DNA of 64,000 nucleotides, taken from NCBI GenBank assembly GCA_963680875.1, contig OY804589.1:21534413-21598412 (forward strand), written 5' to 3'. Source of the stretch: Bathymodiolus brooksi (lineage: Eukaryota; Mollusca; Bivalvia; Mytilida; Modiolidae). Below the pieces are notes generated by a model. The model was not told the DNA's origin and made no database searches. It was given only the letters and a program-made list of their open reading frames with translations. Positions 12,376 through 23,689 of the stretch are shown in pieces. Made by a program: the position numbers and the translations under genes. The stretch's first letter is position 1. Every line of letters starts with the position of its first letter.

Positions 12376-12664
12376 AAAAAATATAGCTTCAATAGTCGAA
12401 GTGCTACCTTGTCTCGTAAGGAAAAATCTAGAGATAGACATAAGACATGTGGCTAAGCGTGTGTAGATGATCCATATATGCTTAATATTATAATTTGACC
12501 GCAATTTTTAATAAATTGTATAGGATGATGAATAATTCATTATGCAGTTACAGGACATACAGTATATTATACAAACATCTAAGCAGGTAACCACCATACA
12601 ATATATATGTCCCACTGGATCTCAAAGTTACTTGAAATACTAGTTTAATACTAAATATTTATAC

Positions 12665-12806
12665 ACGTCTGAAAATTAAGCCAATAAGTGTTAGAATTAG
12701 ATCTTTGAGCTGACAAATGTTGTTCTTCCATCGACGGAATTTGAACTCACACCATTGATACACTGCAGCACCAATCGCTTAGCCTTATGTCCAGCGCCCT
12801 AGACCA
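12665..12806 (-). mobile_element. tRNA-derived SINE (family 2), copy c
   Basis: Matches copies a and b over the GGCGCTGGACATAAGGCTAA and CAGCTCAAAGATCTAATTC stretches, but has lost the outermost head. A GC-rich stretch (12815-12905) with partial inverted repeats (for example AGCTAGCTGGGATGATATGG) follows and is unexplained. Confidence 0.72.
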
Positions 12807-13199
12807 CATGTCCCTTTCCATGTCAGCCCCGGTATCATCCCGAGGCCCTCATATCAGCCCAAGGCACAGTCGAGGGAAGCTAGCTGGGATGATATGGAAA
12901 ATGTCGTGTCTTAATCTTTTTATCATTTATACTTCCGACATATAATACACAATTAATATTAAAATGTCAATGACTTTATATGGAAGTTTAATTGTGAATT
13001 CAACAGATATATTTTCAGACCACTATTGTGAAACAAGAGTATCTCAACCCCTATAAATTTTGACGTATTTTATACATTTTGATACAAGCCATTTTTTCTA
13101 TAAATACTATAATGTATCAAAATGTGTAAAATGCATCAAATTTAGGTGATTCTGCGTAGAGAAGGTTAGAATAGAGGCACTAAAAGGGAAAATATTTAA

Positions 13200-14835
13200 T
13201 TTTAATGAAATAACGAAAATCACAGAGTGTACCCGAGTGCCTGTGGTTCTACTTTGCATAGTTGACATTTCGCATCTTCGTCACCATACATTTTTGTTTG
13301 AATGGATTGCAGTATATATGGTCATGTTAACATTTTCAGTATTGGTGGAATTCTGCTTATTTCTATAGATGATGAGCATTTAACTTTAAATAGTGGATGT
13401 ATATTTCCCAGTCGTTAATCTGCGGAATTCAGGTATTTCAATCCCGGGTAGTATGAAGCCATTGAAGTTATGAGTTCTTGCCAGTAATTTTGAATTTCTC
13501 TCATTATTGATGTTATCCTCAGCCTTTTTGTCTTAGGATTGTCCAAGTAGTACTGGGTCTTGCAGGTTGTATTTTATCAACATTTTCTTAATTTCTATAA
13601 ACCAGCTGTTACTCTTGATGGTTTTTATTCTTAGTTGTTGCCTTGCTGATAATTTTTCTATACTTTTCTCTTCTTGATTACAGATGTTATTGAAGAAACT
13701 TAATGCTCGTATATGTAGTTGAGCCTCAACTGGTAATGTTCCGGATAATAAATAAACTGCTGGGTCGGGTGTATTCGGTGGTAATAATAGTACTTGTTTG
13801 AGAAGCTTCTTTTGATATCGTTCCAGTGGTGTGGTTTTTGGGATGATTAGTTCCATACCATACATTAACACTGGCGTTATGTATGTGTTGAATAAATGTA
13901 TTAGAGTTTCAGGATCTAGTTTATTGTTGCCATGGAATCCTCCTCCAAATAAACCATAAGCGCTTCTTCTAGATTTCGTGATATTCTCTTCTACATTTAC
14001 TGTCATGTTGTCAGCTAATGTGTTTGTTCTTATTATTCCCAAATGAACGGCTTGCTTGACATTAGGCATTACATCTTTTCCAAGAATATATTCATGATCC
14101 ATCATACTTTGCTTTCTCTTGTTTGGTTGTATGTTTATGATAAAACTCTTAGCTAGCTGAAGTTTGTATCCTTCCATTGTAGCAAATGCATGTGCTATAT
14201 TAATCATGACTTGTGTTTCATGTTCACGTCTACTAATCATCTGCACATGCACTAAGCGTTACAGTTTACGTCTCCGATTGTCATTCCTAGATATGAGTCA
14301 CTAATATTGTTTAATAGAGGATTTATGTAGACTTTGCATAGGTCACTGCTTAGGATACCTCTTTGGCGAACTCCTTGAGTTACTGGAAATTGTTGTGATA
14401 TCTTGTTTTCCCATTTTACAGAACTCCTACAGTACTAGCCTTCTGGTGCATACTGTTGATTGGTGACCAGTGTTTGACCTGTATTCCAGCATGGTATACG
14501 GTCTCATCAAATGACTGCATAACAACGTCAAATGCCGATTTTGCATCCAGTAATACTAGCTGACATTCATTTTTGTTATCTGCATTTTTTCTGTATGCCT
14601 CTTCTACTGGCAAAGCAGAATTTAAAGGTGATGATCCATCAGTGAATACACGTTGTATTGGATTCTGGATTTCCAGTATTTTATGGTTTGTCCGGTTTTT
14701 AATTTTCAATTATTTTATTGATGACTGGTAAGACGGTTATGCCTCTGTAGTTTATCACCTCTGCTATAGTCCCTTTGTGACAGCCGAAACCTTTGAGCTG
14801 TAAATGATTTGTGATCGTTTTTAACTTTTTAATTT
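13200..14835 (-). pseudogene. LINE reverse transcriptase, broken
   Basis: Recognisable RT blocks in transcript order: NYRGITVLPVINKIIE (about 14730-14780), then LLDAKSAFDVV carrying the first catalytic Asp (about 14530-14560), a QGVRQRGIL block (about 14370), and a CADD catalytic box near 14240. The blocks sit in different frames: there is a stop near 14702, a frame change near 14410, and the CADD box is immediately followed by stops and a frame change. The longest open piece, 13533-14252, is the thumb and C-terminal part. A CQLC motif near 13240 is typical of the LINE C-terminus. It cannot give a working polymerase. Confidence 0.85.
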
Positions 14836-15798
14836 TTACCTCCGCGAAATAGTTCTCCAAGAATTGTGTGTGTGGGGGGGGGGTGGGGGGGGGGGGGGTG
14901 GGGGGTCATTTGTAAGAGAGAATTGATTTGAAATGAGTGATTTATTTTCATCTTTATTGATATTTACAATAATTAAAACAATTTTAAGTACATTTGTTTT
15001 ACTGTTTCTAACTTGTACAAGAATCTTGAAAAATGAACGTTGACAGAGATAGATTCTAGCGTAGCAGGAACGACAACTCTGGATAGAGAATGGATGATAG
15101 TCTGACACATTTGTGATAGTATTGTTGAGTACTTCATTCTTTGTGAAGAACTTGTAGTTGATGGTATGTAGGAAATAGGCTAATTCAGAACACTCATATG
15201 ATAAGCCACACTCTTTGATAAAATGCAATAAGTATTTTTTCATCTTGTTTGTCTTTTCATTGTTGAGGTCTTCATTTAGATCGCCACCGATTATAATTGT
15301 ATGTGTTCCTTGATACCTTTGGTAGATTTCATATAGTTGGTCTATACAGTCATATCATTCATCGACATAGTCATGGCTTCCTTTTGATGGTAGATAGACT
15401 GAAGCTACTAATTTTGTATCATTATTACTATTGATTTCTTCACACTGTATCCTTTCAGCGCCATCTGGTAGTATTTTTATTAAATGATCAATGTTTTCCC
15501 TCCAAATAATTGTGACTCCTCCATATCCTCTCGGCATGCTTTTTGGTAAGACTGGATTATATTTATCTACTCCTTTTCCGACAAAATTGATGTTTTTATT
15601 CATATCGCCAATTGTGTTGATTTGAGCCTCAAATAGCCAATGTTCTTTTATTAAGATAATTTGATGTTGTGTCAATAGCTCGTCTATAATGTAGGCACTG
15701 GTTTTTAAGTATTTGCAATTCAGGGACGCTATATGTATCTCTCCTTCTCCCTTAAAATTAGTTGGAATATGTGCTATCTCAGATGCTGCTGGAGGCAT
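14836..15798 (-). pseudogene. LINE APE-type endonuclease, broken by one TGA
   Basis: Starts near PPAASEIAHIPTNF and has the endonuclease signatures IASLNCKYL (Asn of block I), LIKEHWLFE (metal-binding Glu, EHW), IIIGGDLNED and a late NVSDYHPFS (SDH-like block, here SDYHP). The reading frame stays the same from 15798 to the end apart from a TGA at 15355-15357. The G-run at 14869-14907 lies at its 3' end, in the linker to RT. Confidence 0.82.
14869..14907 (+). repeat. Poly-G tract, G-quadruplex potential
   Basis: Plus-strand runs of 10, 14 and 6 G separated by single T. It interrupts the LINE linker between endonuclease and RT and would read as poly-proline on the minus strand. Probably a decay-phase expansion; such a tract is also prone to assembly error. 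Confidence 0.8.
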
Positions 15799-15857
15799 GT
15801 CTTACCTAAGAAAGGAGAGTTGGCATTCACCCTGTCAGTGTTATCTTTGATAGCTGG

Positions 15858-17784
15858 TCAATAGTTTTCTCGGTCTTGTACACTCGGTGTCCTATATGCT
15901 TTAGTTCGCCGTTGAGGTCGGCGAAATGATTTTGCTACATTACTTGAGCTTCTCTGTTTGTAGTATAGTGGAATACCTGTTGCTAACTCATGTGTAATTA
16001 TATGTGGGGTTTTAACTTCTCGGATTGTCTGTGAGGTACATGTATCTTGAGAATTGTTGATCAGACTGTAGTCATAATTAGTCGTTGTTGTATCAATGTT
16101 CCATTTGGGCATATTGTCTCTAGTCGTGCTCATTTTAATCGTTTCATTATAGCAATCGGAACTAATTTGATTTGTTGTTTGACTAGTACTGTTCATTGAA
16201 ATGTTGACTAACTCAAGTTGTTTATCGATTTGGTCGAAAAAAATGTTTTTAATTTTATCATGTACTGCCAATATCTTGTTGTTAAGTTGTTCTTTCATTC
16301 TAGAGTTAATATCCGAGTTTGTAGTTGCATTTACAGGTGCAATTGATGGATTATCACTTGACTGTTCATGTTGTTCTATACTCCTCTGTAATGTTTTTAC
16401 CAGTAGTTCGAGTTCAGTGTTCTTAGCTTCGAGTTTATTGCAATACGTTTCCATTTCTATTCTACTTTTCCTTTGCTCAGTTTTTTTAATTTTGTTTCTT
16501 TATTTCGTAGTTCTCTTAATTTGGCTGATATGGATTCCTCATCATGACTTTTAGATATTGAACTTGGTAGTAAAATATTTGTATGTGATGTCTCGTATTT
16601 ATCGGCATCGATGCAATGGTTTTCATTCAGAATATTTTGACTTTGTGTTTGCATTGCGTCAGTACATCTATTGTTATTACTGCTGATTTCTTTCAGAATA
16701 GTGATTTCGCTCTCATTTTGGTTTCCAATTCATCTATATATGATTTACACGAGTAGCATGTTTTGTGATCGTTGTTAGTTTCCATACACGTCAAATGGTA
16801 TGTGTTGTTACATGATGTACATAAGTCATAATTTTCGTCGTCAATTGTTTTGTCACATAGATTAAAACGAGTTTCATCTTGTACTTCATCTGACCTTAGA
16901 TTACATTCATCTAGAATAGCTACTGCATTAGCACAAATATTAGATTTTCAATTCTGACAGAGTGTACATATCTAGTCTACTGTTGTTGTTTCTTCTATTG
17001 TTGTTATCTGTTCAGGATTAAGCTTTTCGCATTTGTAGTGTATCCAATGTTCGCCTACAGTTCAGTATGTGCTACGTGCTTTACAGTTCTTTCTGCATTT
17101 GCAACATGATATATCTTCAATTTCTTGTTGTTTTGTTGCTGGTGTCTTCCTGAGTTTATGCACGCTTGTAGTTGCTGTATTTGTTCCTATTATACTTTGC
17201 AATTGTTCGGCGAGTATGTTGTGCAGTTTATTCAGATTTATCTGGTTGCCATTGCATGTGGCTGCATGAATAATGTCATGAATTCCAGTAATATCTCTTT
17301 CCACAAATAGCGTCAGATTTTTGCCATTAACTTGGATTCTGCTACTAGTTAAATACAGATTGGTTGTATATGCAGGTTGTTCTTGTTCATGCACTCGTAT
17401 TGTAGTCTGCACATTGTGACTTTGTGTAGAGTCAGTGTTGTGTGTTATATAAGCCTTTCCAAGTGATTCTGGTAGGTTTACATAATATATATTTGCGGCT
17501 ATATTTAATAGCTCAAATGTTGCTGCATCAGCACTTATAACTAGTCCTCCTCTGGTGTATTCATACAGTACGTTTTGTTGACGTTTGGTAGCATCTAGTT
17601 TTTTCTTCAACGCTTTGTCTATTTTGAGAGTGTACGTATTTGTAATCGAGCTAGGTGTGCCACGCATGCTTCTAGTTTGATGTTTATTGTCATTTTTATA
17701 TCTTGCAATAGATCCATTGGTAGCCATTGCTATTTCACGTTGCCAAGTTTTTGTCTGGTAATGTTTCAGAAATAGTGTATACAA
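15858..17784 (-). pseudogene. LINE ORF1 region: PHD-like fingers and coiled coil
   Basis: From 17784 a 240-codon open stretch runs to a cysteine cluster CCKCRKNCK. After a TGA near 17062 the same frame continues HWIHYKCEKLNPEQI and CTLCQN, together a PHD-like finger. Past another TAG comes a second Cys/His cluster (LCTSCNNTYHLTC ... CYSCKSY, about 16730-16840). Two further open pieces (16654-16457 and 16454-15858) are rich in E, K, L and Q and look coiled-coil. This matches the nucleic-acid-binding ORF1 moiety of CR1-like LINEs. At least three stops or frame changes. Confidence 0.75.
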
Positions 17785-17829
17785 AATAAAGGAGATGATC
17801 TAACCGACAAAAGTGCATTGTGGATGCCC

Positions 17830-18586
17830 CCACAGTTGACTAATGCCAGTTTTCTCAACAGTCCTTTTTTTATTTGTAATTCCAGTTTCTTTAACCAAAC
17901 TTTTGCCACATTTATACCTGGGTGGAGTCCGTCCTTGAGTAAGTTATAATTATATTGATCTCGAGGTGTTTGTTTTGTCTTTGAGTTTTTCCAGTGCTGT
18001 TGGCTGAGAACAGTTGAGAATACAGGTGATATATTGTTTAATCCAGTATTTATTTCCCTGGAATTTTGGTTTAGTTCATTAATTTGCGATAGGAGGTCGT
18101 TGTCTAACTCTTGAATTCAAAGTCTGTTTGACCTTGGTATTTGCTATGCTCGTATATCGAGTACACAGGCGTTTCAAGAAATGTTACTCTACAGTGTGGG
18201 TAACGATTCACCATTTCAGTAATTTGATGATATGTGTCAACTATATGATGTATACCTTCACTGTTTTCTCAAGCCAGATATATAAATGGTGGTTTGTAGC
18301 TAGTAAGAACACATGTTGCTAGCCAGATGTAGACATGAATGTTATCGTGTTGTCCTATTTGATGATCTATGTTTTGTAATAGCCAGTTATAGCTCTTGTA
18401 TGTTGTTCTACCACTCTTGCATTGCCATATGATTTGATTTTCTACCGGCGATTGTATATGTTCTCGTAGGTATCTTCCCTTACTGTCCGATATAATAAGC
18501 AGTTATCTAATGCGTGGTCCTGTAGGGGTTTGGTATGCCTTTGAATTGATCTTCTCAATGTATTTTATTAATTTGGAGTCGGTCAT
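17830..18586 (-). pseudogene. LINE SGNH/GDSL esterase-like region, broken
   Basis: A possible start ATG at 18586 (MTDSKLIKYIEK) is followed by a stop. The same frame then gives LLIISDSKGRYLREHIQ, an SGNH block I with candidate nucleophile Ser, a VYIWLATCVLT block resembling the GTxDLT segment, FLETPVYSIYEH, and finally LKDGLHPG, the block V Asp-x-x-His pair. Order and spacing fit the esterase domain known from CR1-like ORF1 proteins. Several stops and at least one frame change break it. Confidence 0.7.
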
Positions 18587-18650
18587 TTATAGTGCATATA
18601 CTGTTAAAATGCTTCAATAGAATATTGCTTAAAATTATATACTTTGTTTA

Positions 18651-19424
18651 TATATATCTTCAATAAAATCTAAAACACAGGTGTGCCCCTGGTTTTATGA
18701 TAATTTAACGATTATCTCCCTTTGCGTGTAGAAGTTGTTTGTTTATCACTTCCCTAAATTTGCGTGGTTTTTAAATCTTTTATGATTTTTACTTGATTGA
18801 ACCTTGGATAAATGATTTTAAGTGTCTTTTCTACACAACAAATAAGAAAGATTTCTGTCACCAAGAATTTAAGCCGCCACCATTTGTATTTACATCCCTC
18901 AATGTTTACTTCCGCTCGTTACACATATGCAAAAATTATGTATAAATGCTACGTACATATAAAAAAGTATCGGATACACAATAAATTGAGAGTATATACA
19001 AAAGCACAACATAATACTAACCAAATATCTGGTCAAAACTATTGAGTATTTAGTAGATTTCATGTCAAAACAGGATATAACATGATTGTTGTTTCTCTCG
19101 AATTATGAGTTGACCAAACACTTTAAACATTTTCGTATGAAATGAGTATTATGTTCCCCCTTTACTTTGTTCTACTGTGACTTTTATGATGATTTAGAAA
19201 AAAACATACGTTAAACCAAGGATTTATATTACTATATAAATCCTTGGTTAGACCAATTCATAAAAAGTGCAAATGGTATTTGGGACATTTTCTTTTCGAC
19301 CTTTTCAACGTGATTAGTATATCTTAATATCACCTATTGATGTGAACACCTAATTTTTGAAACACTGTGATAATATCGTCCTTGTGATAAATTGATTATG
19401 TAATATAACATATTATCGAAATAC
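18651..19424 (-). other. Intron remainder with a perfect hairpin
   Basis: Intron sequence between the LINE and exon B1. The only structure I see is the 36-bp hairpin at 19214-19249. The plus-strand reading frame at 18812-19045 has no recognisable domain. Confidence 0.5.
19214..19249. repeat. 16-bp perfect inverted repeat (hairpin)
   Basis: AACCAAGGATTTATAT, a 4-base loop, then ATATAAATCCTTGGTT. The arms are perfect. Possibly the core of a small foldback element; no flanking duplication was identified. Confidence 0.75.
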
Positions 19425-19598
19425 CTGTGCATAAGATAGTTGTAGAGCATGATACCGTGTCATAGTCCAATCCTGGGCAAGGAGAACCGCCATTTACTGG
19501 TGATGGATTGATACACGATCTATGTCGTGTCCTTGTTCCTCCAACACACGTCTTTGTACACGGATTCCAGTTTCCCCACGAACTCCAGTGTCCATTTA
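19425..19598 (-). CDS. TSP1 domain exon, type B (B1), copy 1
   Basis: A 174-bp phase-1 exon, acceptor ...TTTTTATAG and donor GTATTTCG. It encodes VNGHWSSWGNWNPCTKTC, VGGTRTRHRSC, PSPVNGGSPC and CSTTILCTG: a complete TSP1 repeat with WxxWxxW and CxxTCxxG. First TSP1 in transcript order, directly after the third Ig domain. The upstream intron flank (19600-19735) matches 56993-57120 of copy 2, which identifies corresponding positions in the two genes. Confidence 0.9.
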
Positions 19599-19748
19599 CT
19601 ATAAAAAGGAAATAAACATTAGCGTGGTCAATAACTGCAAAAACTATTAATGAAGCAAAGTTACTTATGGTCTTTCTAGTTAAAGCACAATGTTTATATT
19701 TGCAATAAAATATCAATGATATCTGCTATATATCGGTTTGGTTTATTT

Positions 19749-21070
19749 GGCTACTGGGTAGATGATACCTCCAGAGATTAATAGTCCACCAGCAGAGGTA
19801 TCAACCTAGTGATAGCAACACTGACTACTGGGTAGATGATACCTCCGGAGACTAATAGTCCACCAACAGAGGTATCAACCTAGTGATAGTAACACGGACT
19901 ACTGGGTAGATGATACCTCCGGAGATTAATAGTCCACCAACAGAGGTATCAACCTAGTGATAGTAACATTGACTACTGGGTAGATGATACCTCCGGAGAC
20001 TAATAGTCCACCAGCAGAGGTGTCAACCTCGTGATATTAACACTGACTACTGGGTAGATGATACCTCCGGAGACTAATAGTCCACCAACAGAGGTATCAC
20101 CCTAGTGATAGTAGCACTGACTACTGGGTAGATGATAACTGCGGAGATTAATAGTCCACCAACAGAGGTGTCAACCTAGTGATAGTAACACTGACTACTG
20201 GGTAGATGATACCTCCGAATACAAATAGTCCACCAGGAGAGGTATCAACCTAGTGATAGTAACACTGACTACTGGGTAGATGATACCTCCGGAGAGTAAT
20301 AGTCCACCAGCAGAGATATCTTCCTAGTGATAGTAACACTGACTACTGGGTAGATGATAACTCCGGAGATTAATAGTCCACCAGGACAGGTATCAACCTA
20401 GTGATAGTAACACTGACTACTGGGTAGATGACACCTCCGGAGATTAATAGTCCACCAGCAGAGGTATCAACCTAGAGATAGTAACACTGACTACTGGGTA
20501 GATGATAACTCCGGAGATTAACAGTCCACCAGGAGAGGTATCAACCTAGTGATAGTAACACTGACTACTGGGTAGATGACACCTCCGGAGATTAATAGTC
20601 CACCAGGAGAGGTATCAACCTAGTGATAGTAACACTGACTACTGGGTAGATGATAACTCCGGAGATTAATAGTCCACCAGGAGAGGTATCAACCTAGTGA
20701 TAGTAACACTGACTACTGGGTAGATGACACCTCCGGAGATTAATAGTCCACCAGGAGAGGTATCAACCTAGTGATAGTAACACTGACTACTGGGTAGATG
20801 ATACCTCCGGATACTATTATTCCACCAGCAGAGGTATCAACCTAGTGATAGTAACCCTGACTACTGGGAAGATGATACCTCCGAAGACTAATAGTCCACC
20901 AGGAGAGGTATCAACCTAGTGATAGTAACACTGGCTACTGGGTAGATGATACCTCCGGATACTAATAGTCCACCAACAGAGGTATCAGCCTAGTGATAGT
21001 AACACTGACTACTGGGTAGATGATACCTCCGGAGACTAATAGTCCACCAGCAGAGGTATCAATGTGATAG
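19749..21070. repeat. 74-bp hairpin-forming minisatellite, locus 1
   Basis: About 17-18 head-to-tail units of 74 bp. Each unit contains TGATACCTC and, about 20 bases on, its complement GAGGTATCA, with GACTAATAGTC (palindrome) in between, so each unit can fold into a stem-loop on either strand. Variants such as GATAACTCC alternate in places, hinting at a two-unit higher-order period between about 20330 and 20780. It lies in the intron upstream of exon B1; the homologous intron of copy 2 carries locus 2 (57700-58955), and locus 3 is at 62446-62880. Confidence 0.95.
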
Positions 21071-21261
21071 TATGTAGCTTTGTTATGGGCAAAACAGTTT
21101 ATGACGTTTTACTCTTGTTGTATATTGCATGAAATTTTTGAAACAAGAAATGCTCACTATCACTGAATCCTTTGTAAAAAATATATTTATACTTGTAGGA
21201 TTTTCAATATTTCTCCTGTATGTTATTCTCACAGAATTAAGATGAAAAACCATACTTAAGT

Positions 21262-21518
21262 TGATTGATTTGATTGATTGGTTGATTGTGTTTAGCGCCA
21301 ATTTTAAGCAATATTTCAGTTATATCAAGCCGGAGTACAAACAGAGAACCACCGACCATAAACTGGTAAACTGTATCACTTGCGGCTGCAAGTCGAGTGC
21401 ACCTTTTTTGTAATTTACAAAGCCTTGCGCGAAATCACGCCGTATTGGTGATAGGCTTGTATGAGTTGTTAGGTAACCCAACTACCTAGCTTAAAGAGTC
21501 ACCCGGGCCCTCATATTT
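21262..21518 (-). mobile_element. tRNA-derived SINE (family 4)
   Basis: On the minus strand it begins GAGGGCCCGGGTGACTCTTT, contains the body motif AGGTGCACTCGACTTGCAG, and ends with TATAACTGAAATATTGC...GGCGCTAAACAC and a (GATT)n-like tail. The body motif recurs in 44688-44928. The 3' tail is the one shared with families 1 and 3. Confidence 0.75.
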
Positions 21519-21707
21519 AGGAAGACTCAAGAGGGAAGGGAAATACATCTAATATTTTACTCATCTTACATATTTTATATACTTCTTTTAAAAAACTAAA
21601 ATTGATGAAGTATGAAAGCTTAAATGAGAAAAAGTAAATCGTTTGATTCACTGTATATATTACACGCAACAATTTGAACCAAAAAAAACAGGCTTAATGT
21701 TTTTCCC

Positions 21708-21937
21708 TGTTACAGTGACAGCCGGAACCTTTGAACCGTAATGAGAGCGGGAGGTTTGGCGCCTTAAAATCTGATTCAACCCACCATTTCTTTAGAAATG
21801 CCTGTACCAAGTCAGGGTCATTACGGTTTTCACAGTTTTCCGGTTGTTGACTGATTTTGTCTGTTTATATAATTATGAGTTTTGACTTTCCCTTTGTAAG
21901 ATTGTTCGGAGTTCGGTAATTTTGTTATTACCTTTAT
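21708..21937 (+). mobile_element. Solo terminal repeat of a Naiad element
   Basis: Matches, in reverse orientation, the terminal repeats of the Naiad element at 52024-55786: GACAGCCGGAACCTTTGAAC through GGTAATTTTGTTATTACC. Only the terminal repeat is present, so this is a heavily truncated or solo copy whose element sense is the plus strand. It lies in the intron between Ig3 and TSP1 B1. Confidence 0.85.
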
Positions 21938-22270
21938 TTCCTAATAAAGTTTTTTTTTTGCCGAAAAAAATCATTGCACATGAACATTTTCTTTACCTTC
22001 TCCTTTATGTGATCTAAGATAAGGAAGATACACTTGCCTCTTTGTGTGTGTGTTGTTTTATTTTTTACAAATTGTATATATTTAATTTCTTGTTATTGTA
22101 ATTACTGCGATCCACCCTAGTGTTTTACCTAGAAATATCCAACATTTCATAAATTTTTAAGCAAGTTTTACATGCAAACAACATAAGAAATCAATATTTC
22201 TCATTTCCACGGAAAATACTATGCATAAAGAATTATCTTAAAACAGCAGTTGTCTAATGTATATTTTTTC

Positions 22271-22555
22271 TTAGGGACGGATCATTTAACTTCCATGGAG
22301 GGTTATGGTTTCTTTCTAAAAAAAAATAATCTGATTCCCAATGCTGGTGAAAAAAAATAATCTGATTTTGGTGGAGGAAAACAAAATAATATGATTCAGA
22401 ATTTTTGTCATATAACCTAATGTTAAATTCTTGAAAAAAAATTCGCGCTTGACAATAAATATTCTAACTCTCATGTTGTCCGAAAAGAATATTCTTAACT
22501 AAACAAATAAACCATGACCCCCCCCCTCCCTGCAAGTTAAATGGTCGGTCCCTTA
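22271..22555. mobile_element. MITE with TTA target duplication (PIF/Harbinger-like)
   Basis: Ends are imperfect terminal inverted repeats: GGGACGGATCATTTAACTT at the left, and the complement of AAGTTAAATGGTCGGTCCC at the right, bounded by TTA on both sides (22271-22273 and 22553-22555). No coding capacity. A 3-bp TTA duplication and GGG-start termini fit non-autonomous PIF/Harbinger elements; the superfamily is an inference from the ends alone. Confidence 0.72.
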
Positions 22556-22679
22556 GACAACTCCATGTTCCATCGTTTATCAAACGAAAGAAAATGTTGT
22601 GTCCGATGCCTTATTTATGTTATTGTGTCAATCCAACACCGTCAATAAATTTTGCACGGACCCTTGATCCTGTAAATAA

Positions 22680-22870
22680 TAAATGATGTAAATACTGTGA
22701 TAATATGTGTCTTCGCATAACCTGGTTCTGTGATGAACTAATTATGTAGATATGGTGATAATATGTGTCTCTGTGATACCTAACTTTTGTAAATACTGCG
22801 ATATTATGTGCCTCTTTAATAAATGACCTGTGATTAAACAATAATGTAAATATTGTGAACATATCGTTAT
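22680..22870. repeat. Degenerate ~60-bp repeat, about four units
   Basis: Four imperfect repeats of a unit containing GTAAATACTGTGATAATATG and TGTCTCT. No gene seen between the MITE and the Ig3 exon (22556-23392). Confidence 0.5.
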
Positions 22871-23392
22871 GCATCTTTTTAGTAAGGACTTGTCATCACT
22901 GGTTTGTTATTGATAATCTAATTAGAATACCAATTTTATAGTCTTTGGTTTGACCCGATCGCGGCTCCAAACCATGATCTAACTTCAATTCAATCGAGAC
23001 CAGCATGGTAACTATAACACCACGGATGCGGCAAAGTGAACAGAAAACGTATTAGTGTTCAGTATGGTGAGGGATAACTAAAAGTTATTACTGACCACTA
23101 GAACAAGTATTGCCGATTAAGTTTTGAGTAAACAAAATACATTTTTAAATCGTTGTTCCCTCACGTGGAAATACAAACATGATGTCGGGTTTTTAACTTT
23201 AGATACATACAGTAGAATTTATCCCATCTTACAATTTGGTATCTGTAAACGAGGTAATATTTGGTCAGTCAAAAGTCGGAAACAAACATTCACAATATAG
23301 CATCGTCTAGATCATTTTGTTTTTGCATTGCTTCCGAATTACTCATTAATTAGTATCTAAATTGATTTATTTGTCTTATCTACTGTACATAC

Positions 23393-23623
23393 CTCTGACA
23401 CTAACATCTACATGTTCTACAGTGGAATTAACCACACAACGATATCTACCGCCGTCATTTGTTTGAACATTATAGATAGTCATATATCCACTATTTACAT
23501 TCCCATATTTAGTTCCTGCTTGGATATGGCTAGACCAACTCGAATCCGTTCTCTTATTCCAATAGTAATACGGCCCTTGCAATGTGCATGATAAGGTAGT
23601 ATTACTCCCCCATATGGCTATCA
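23393..23623 (-). CDS. Ig-like domain exon (Ig3), copy 1
   Basis: A 231-bp phase-1 exon, acceptor ...CATTTCAG and donor GTATGTAC. It encodes one short Ig-like domain: GSNTTLSCTLQG, a Trp nine residues or so after the first Cys (YYYW), the family motif GTKYGNVNSGYMTI, then NDGGRYRC, the DxGxYxC signature before the F-strand Cys. The Cys pair and Trp make a V/I-type fold likely. The TKYGNVN motif recurs in all three Ig exons, so they derive from one ancestor; this is the most diverged. Confidence 0.88.
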
Positions 23624-23689
23624 CTGAAATGAAACCAAAAATAAATAAGCCCAAACTTTAATAGAGAACACGCGTAAATTGATGATCAA

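Larger units (their letters stand above)
13190..18650 (-). mobile_element. Decayed CR1-like LINE retrotransposon
   Basis: A nearly full-length non-LTR element on the minus strand, in the intron between TSP1 exons B1 and B2, same orientation as the host gene. In 5' to 3' order: a GDSL/SGNH esterase-like region (18586-17830), a region ending in PHD-like fingers (17784-16690), coiled-coil sequence (16654-15858), an APE-type endonuclease (15798 to about 14900), a reverse transcriptase (about 14835-13530), and a C-terminal Cys motif (CQLC, near 13240). Esterase and PHD domains are established companions of CR1-like ORF1 proteins. Many stops and frameshifts show it is dead. Ends are approximate. 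Confidence 0.85.

Noticed and set aside
14836..15243. Poly-proline-containing protein
   Set aside because: It is the end of the LINE endonuclease plus a G-run read on the minus strand.
17069..17310. Plus-strand frames over LINE ORF1 (also 16201-16554)
   Set aside because: Antisense shadows of the LINE coding sequence.
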